DNA from: Dugong dugon
Taxonomy: Eukaryota; Chordata; Mammalia; Sirenia; Dugongidae
Direction: 5' to 3'
Assembly: GCA_030035585.1 (NCBI GenBank)
Contig: CM057465.1
Location: 30,894,001-30,958,000, forward strand
DNA: 64,000 nt
The translations under genes and the position numbers were made by a program. Below the pieces are notes generated by a model. That model was not told where the DNA came from, did no database searches, and was given only the letters and a program-made list of their open reading frames with translations. This document shows, one piece after another, positions 59,358 to 64,000 of the stretch; position 1 is the stretch's first letter, and each line of letters opens with the position of its first letter.

Positions 59358-60436
59358 GAATTTAAAATTAGGGTTATGAGAGTTTAACAGAAATTTAGAA
59401 GAAGCCTTATATATAAAGGAAAACCATCACTATTAACATTGTTAATATTAGTATCAGTATTATTTATTCATAAACAAACACACCCAACTGTGTTCCAAAC
59501 AAAATGGAAACATTTGCTCTAGTAGGAGTACTTATATATGTTTTTTTGAAATTTTAACTTTTATCCCAAAACTCCTGAATGCTAAAACTTTAACCTCTTA
59601 TCTCACCCAGGTTTTGTCAATTTTTCTCTGATCTTCTCTTTTTCTTTGTTTTAAAAAGAGAATCCTATTGTCTTGGTTCTCTTTCTTTTATGTTCTTGTG
59701 GAGTTTTTTTTTTGTGTTATTATTCGCCCTGTCCTGGATAACTGTTAGTCTATCATCATCACCAATGGTAATGATTTTAAATACCTCCAGTAAGTCACAA
59801 TTACTATCATTTCTGGTGTCGTATGACTTCAGTTAGATAAGTCGGTGCTTGCCTGTTCTTTCGTTTTCCCAGAAAAGAGAAAAAATTTGGTATTCACTGT
59901 AGCTTCTTCACTTTTATAAATGGTGTTTCCTGCACTGCTCCCTGCTGCAGTCCCAGAAGCACTTACTAATTCTGAAACCCTCTCTTGGGTGATTCTCTGA
60001 ATTGGAAATTGTGACTTTGAGATTGTACTGATAGATCACTTCTATGTGCTCTGATTCCATGACTATGTCGAATTTCAGAAAAGAGCATCTTTCCTTTGCT
60101 CTAGGAGATTCATTCGTCTCAAGGGTCTTTGTGTCTCTTCCCTTGGTGGATCCATTTCATGTATGTGCACTCTCTGGGCACTGAATACAAGTAGAGACAT
60201 AGGGCCATCATGCTTATGATGTATTCACATAGGAAAAGGAGTGGAGGAGGTCAGGTAGAACACATAAATAGGGTGGTAATCTCAGCCAAGTAATTTCATG
60301 ATATAGCATATATGAGTCAGAGAATAATTTTTTAATGAATCACACATCTTAGTAAGTATTATTACTAAGCAAATCTGTGCCTGAAAATTGAACTCATTTT
60401 ACAAAATTATTTTTTTATTTGACTATAATACACTCA
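59358..60436. other. No gene recognised
   Basis: Unassigned. 59560-60200 is less AT-rich but no family or exon was identified. Confidence 0.45.
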
Positions 60437-61443
60437 TAGGGCAAACTTGCTGCAAAAGACCTCTTTAAAATGTTAAAAAGCAAAGTTATCACTTTAAGGA
60501 CCAAGGTGCACCTGACCCAAGCCATGTGTTTTCAATTGCCTCATATGCATTCTAAAGCTGGGCAATGAATAAGGAAGACTGAAGAAGAAATGACACCTTT
60601 GAATTATGGTGTTGGCTAAGAATATTGAATATACCATGGACTTCCAAAATTATGAACTGTCGTGGGTTGAACTGTGTTCCCCAAAAATATCTGTCAACTT
60701 GGCTGGGTCATAATTCCCACTATTGTATGACTGCATTCAATTTTGTAAATCTGATGTGATTTCCTTATGTGCTGTAAACTCTGTCACTATGATGAGGTTA
60801 TACTGACGAGGTTTAGATAGTGTCTTAATCCAATCTCTTTTGAGATATAAAAGAGAGAAGTGAGCAGAGACACATGGGAACCTCATACCACCTAAAAAGC
60901 AGTGCAGGGAGCAAAGCGCATCCTTTGGACTTGAGGTTCCTGCGCAGAGAAGCTCCCAGACCAAGGAAAGACTGATGCATCACAAGGACCTTTCTCCAGA
61001 GCTGACAGAGACAGACAGAGCCTTCTCCTGGAGCTGACGTCCTGAAGTTGGACTTGTAGCCTACTGGACTGTCAAAGCCGTCCAGTTGTGGTATTTCTGT
61101 TGGAGCAGCACTAGATGACTAAGACACGAACAACTCTATCTTAGAAAAAGTACAGCCAGAACGCTCCTCAGAAGCGAGGATGATGAAGACTCTCTCTCAC
61201 ATACTTTGGACAAGTTATCAGGAGGGACCAGTCCCTGGAGAAGGACATCATGCTTGGTAGAGTAGAGGATCAGTGAAAAAGAGGAAGACCCTCAACAAGA
61301 TGGACTGACACAGTGGCTGCAACAATGCGTGCAAGCATAACAACGATCATGAGGATGGTGCAGGACTGGCAGTGTTTTGTTCTGTTGTACATAGGATCAC
61401 TATGAGTCGGAAATGACTCAACAGTACCTAACAACAACAACAG
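60437..61443 (+). mobile_element. RTE-type LINE 3' part, split by a solo LTR
   Basis: Pieces 60437-60659 and 61126-61443. The first covers the post-RT coding region in degraded form ('CACCTGACCCAAGCCATG', AATTATGGTGTTGGCTAAGA). The second is the 3' end with 'GAGAAGGACATCATGCTTGG', 'GAAAAAGAGGAAGACCCTC', 'GATGGTGCAGGACTGGCAG' and CACTATGAGTCGGAAATGAC...CCTAACAACAACAACA, the last shared with AfroSINE tails. Confidence 0.87.
60660..61125 (+). repeat. Solo LTR, copy 4, plus orientation
   Basis: TGTCGTGGGTTGAACTGTG start and AGATGACTAAGACA end. It contains a TTTTGAGATATAAAAGAGAG stretch near 60838-60856 (possible TATA region). The flanks TGAAC (60655-60659) and CGAAC (61126-61130) match at four of five. 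It is the same family as copies 1-3 but from a different subtype in the middle section. Confidence 0.86.
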
Positions 61444-61680
61444 CATATTATGCTAATACAGAGAAGTCACATTGTTGAGCACTCATAAGGATTATCTCAT
61501 TTAATAATAACTAAAACCAAAACAAAAAACAAAAACAAATGAGTTGTCCTCCAGTCAACTCTGACTCATAGACACTAGCACCCTATAAAATAGCCTATTA
61601 AGATTATCCCAGTTTAAAAGGGAGGAATCTAAGTACCAAGTCCTACCAGCTAGTAAGTAGGAGAATCAGGCTTATAATAT
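61444..61680 (+). repeat. MIR relic split by a truncated AfroSINE
   Basis: 61444-61510 (GTTGAGCACTCATAAGGATTATCTC) and 61601-61680 ('CCCAGTTTAAAAGGGAGGAATC', CTACCAGCTAGTAAGTAGG) read like two halves of one MIR, with the SINE piece between. Confidence 0.68.
61511..61600 (-). repeat. AfroSINE, truncated, minus orientation
   Basis: A-rich start, then CTCCAGTCAACTCTGACTC and a short 'CACCCTATAAAATAGCC' piece. The head is missing. Confidence 0.78.
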
Positions 61681-62763
61681 GTCTTTCAGAATCCGGAGTT
61701 TGGGATATTAAAAACTGTCTCCAATATTGGGAAAATCTTCCAATAAGCAAAAAAATCATTCCTGGAATGCACTCAGGAAGCCAAAGGCATGGACGTAAAA
61801 ATGACTTTTTCCAGACCTGATATTCCACTCTCATCAGTTATAAAACAAAAAACATCGAGAGTTTGGAGAGTATGGGAAACTCTTCTGTTTCTGAGTTTTA
61901 CAGGTGTACACTGAAGACCTTGATAAAGTTATTTGGGAATGTCGCTATACTGCTGACTCTGCCCTCAAAGCACACATTCAAGAAGACATGAAATAAATTA
62001 TGGATTGTTTAAAGGCTCAGTGTAATACAATGAAATGGCAATCATACTGAGAACCAAGGTCTTGCTGGCCAAATCCTATACTCAGCAGCTCTTTTCTGAC
62101 CTACTGAGCTCAGAGGTGTCACTGTATTCTGTTACTTCCATAGCTCATCATAAATCTCCACTAGATGTACTATATTTATACAGAAGCTTCCTGCTAAACA
62201 GGATTGGTTTAATAAAAGAGGAAATATTACTAAATATTATAAAACCAAAGTAGCCTCAGGATACTTGGGTAAAGACAAAGCTAACCCAGAGGAAGACCAA
62301 AAAGGAAATGAAAGATAAAGAACAAGAGGCTCTCAAATTTGAACACACACACGTATCACACCAAAAGGTTTCTTAGTAGCCCTGTGGGTGAAAATGTTAG
62401 GTGGTAATGCCAGTAAAAGAGTGTTTACTAATTTCACACGGTCAATCATTATCTTTGTCCTAGAATTTATTGTTTTATGATGTTTTTGTTATTTTTTTTA
62501 AATTGATGGCTGTGTAAGAAACCATGGATGCTATATTAGTCAATGCACTTTATAATACAATTTAGTTGTGGGTGGCAGAAACACAATTCAAACTGATATA
62601 AGCAAATTTGTCTCATATAACAGAGAAGGCCAGGAGAATAAATAGCTTCAGAAATGGCTTATTACAGGTGCTCAAATAAGATATTCAAGAATAGGTCTCT
62701 GTAATGCTTTATCTCTCCTTGGCTTTTATCTTTGCTGACTCTATTTTTAGATAGGCTACCCTC
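61681..62763. other. No gene; possible old repeat at 62560-62760
   Basis: 62560-62760 ('GTGGCAGAAACACAATTCAAACTG', 'AAGCAAATTTGTCTCATATAAC', 'CAAGAATAGGTCTCTGT') resembles an old interspersed repeat whose class I could not decide. The remainder is unassigned. Confidence 0.4.
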
Positions 62764-62982
62764 AATCCTTGGGTGACACAAACAGTTAAGCACTCAACTA
62801 CTGGCCTAAAGATTGGAGGTTCAAACCCACCCAAAGGTACCTCAGAAGACAGGTCTAGGCATAGTTATCAGCTTCTGAAAGGTCGCAGCCTTGAAAACTC
62901 TATAAAGCAGTTCAACTCTGCACACAAGGGGTCACCATGAGTCAGAATTAACTCCACAGCACTACCAACAACCAACAACAGT
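62764..62982 (+). repeat. AfroSINE, long variant, plus orientation
   Basis: AATCCTTGGGTGACACAAAC head, AGGTTCAAACCCACCC B-box region, the long middle block, CACCATGAGTCAGAATTAACTC tail and a (CAA)n-like end. Diverged. Confidence 0.87.
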
Positions 62983-64000
62983 CCTCAACCACTAGTAGTG
63001 ACAAATGATAACCAGTGGCATCAGGTATATACTGTACCAGTTTAAACATTTTTTTTTTTTTTTTTTTTTTTTGAGGGAGAGGCTTCCTTTTTGTAGTGAG
63101 TTCCTCTAAAATTCACATGTAAGGATATCACTGGTCCTGCTGGGGTGATGAAGTGAGGAGGAGATTTAGTGAGGAGATTGAAGTGCCCTAAATGGCCCCC
63201 ATCATATGTATTACTAAAGCTCAAGGTGAAATCAGCCTCTCTCCAAATCACAGGGATTAAGATTAAGAATTGTCTCCAAAAAGAAAGTCAAGGTGCTCTT
63301 GGGAGATGATTTTTTTTTTTTTAACCAAAAATAAAGGGAAATGTTTGCTGGGTAGGTAAAATATTAGGTCTCCAGTATAAATTCCACTGATGGGAGCTGA
63401 TGAATTTTAACAGAAAGTCTAAGAATAATAATGCTTCTCACAGTTTAGAGAGCCCTTAAACATCATCAGCCCCTTTATTCAGTATTTGGACAGAATTTAT
63501 TGTCAAGCACTGTGTTAATGTTGTCTTCAATTAGCAAAATGGAGTTGAAATTATCAAGATCCTGGACCAAAATGCATCAATTGATATTATAGCCGTGCTT
63601 ACTAGAGCTGCTCTCAAATGAAGCCAACACATTTTCCAGCCAAAAGAAAGACTGAGCCATGGAAACTCAGCTTGTAGAAATGTAAAAGAGTTGTTGATTA
63701 CTGGGAACGAACAGAAATATCAACAGACAGCTGGTGGGGAGGAATCAGAGATGGGATACCTTTTGGAAAAAAAAAAAATATGTTTATGAAGATCTACATT
63801 ACAAAGTCAAATACGCAAAACAGAGCTTCTCACACAAAGGCATGACTTGAAAGTAGCCACCTCACCTCTAAGCGGAGGGTAGCTTTCATAATTATCTGTC
63901 TTTCCACTCACATAGTAAGATTCAAATATTTAGATATGTTAATTATGTTTGAATACCATGTAGGTGTACATGGCATGCAAAAACCCAGGGCCATTACATA
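62983..64000. other. No gene; long poly(T) tract at 63050
   Basis: A T run of about 23 bp (63050-63072) heads a segment to about 63300 that reads on the minus strand as sequence followed by a poly(A) tail, suggesting a retroposed piece of unknown source. 63300-64000 is unassigned, with runs at 63310-63322 and 63767-63778. Confidence 0.45.

Noticed and set aside
1..64000. CRISPR array, prophage, operon or toxin-antitoxin system
   Set aside because: No spaced direct repeats, bacterial gene organisation or ribosome-binding sites are present. All repeats are of mammalian retroelement or microsatellite type.

Overview
The window is mammalian nuclear DNA with no recognisable host protein-coding gene. 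It is AT-rich, full of poly(A/T) runs and microsatellites, and built largely from nested retroelements. Sixteen copies of a tRNA-derived SINE with the afrotherian AfroSINE layout are present. They carry a tRNA-Ser(GCT)-like head and a tail that matches the 3' end of an RTE-type LINE found in the same window. There is also one tRNA-Gly-derived SINE with a similar tail. Together with ERV-L proviruses and L1 copies of the same style, this points to Afrotheria, most likely the elephant/Paenungulata lineage. That assignment rests on recognised repeat families, not on a database search.

Layout. 1-6406 is the body of a long minus-strand L1 (5' UTR, ORF1, ORF2; the 3' end lies off the left edge). It is inserted in a plus-strand ERV-L provirus whose RT/RNase H/integrase/dUTPase remnants and 3' LTR run 6407-9870. 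9871-14045 is a stack of RTE and old L1 pieces cut by two solo LTRs, two AfroSINEs and an RTE tail. 14046-19696 is mostly single-copy-looking AT-rich DNA. 19697-26968 is a nearly complete minus-strand ERV-L provirus (LTR-gag-pro-RT-RNase H-IN-dUTPase-LTR, no env), itself hit by a solo LTR and an AfroSINE. 26969-49099 is sparse DNA with AfroSINEs, the tRNA-Gly SINE, MIR/L2 relics, a hAT-type MITE, an L1 5'-end-like piece and L1/RTE 3' fragments. 49100-55830 holds a minus-strand RTE, an L1 3' UTR fragment and a 3-kb 5'-truncated plus-strand L1. 55831-64000 is sparse again, with an RTE copy split by a solo LTR at 60437-61443.

How the parts relate. RTE, L1 and ERV-L are autonomous families, and every copy here is broken by stops, frameshifts or truncation. 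The SINEs appear to have been mobilised by the RTE. Four solo LTRs of one family sit inside older repeats and give a relative insertion order. I found no CRISPR array, operon, toxin system or other new functional system. The most interesting signals are structural: two solo LTRs inserted 13 bp apart at the same place in two RTE copies, a long inverted duplication of a MIR, a 50-bp near-perfect palindrome, and an internally duplicated L1 3' UTR whose second unit is what recent short L1 insertions carry.
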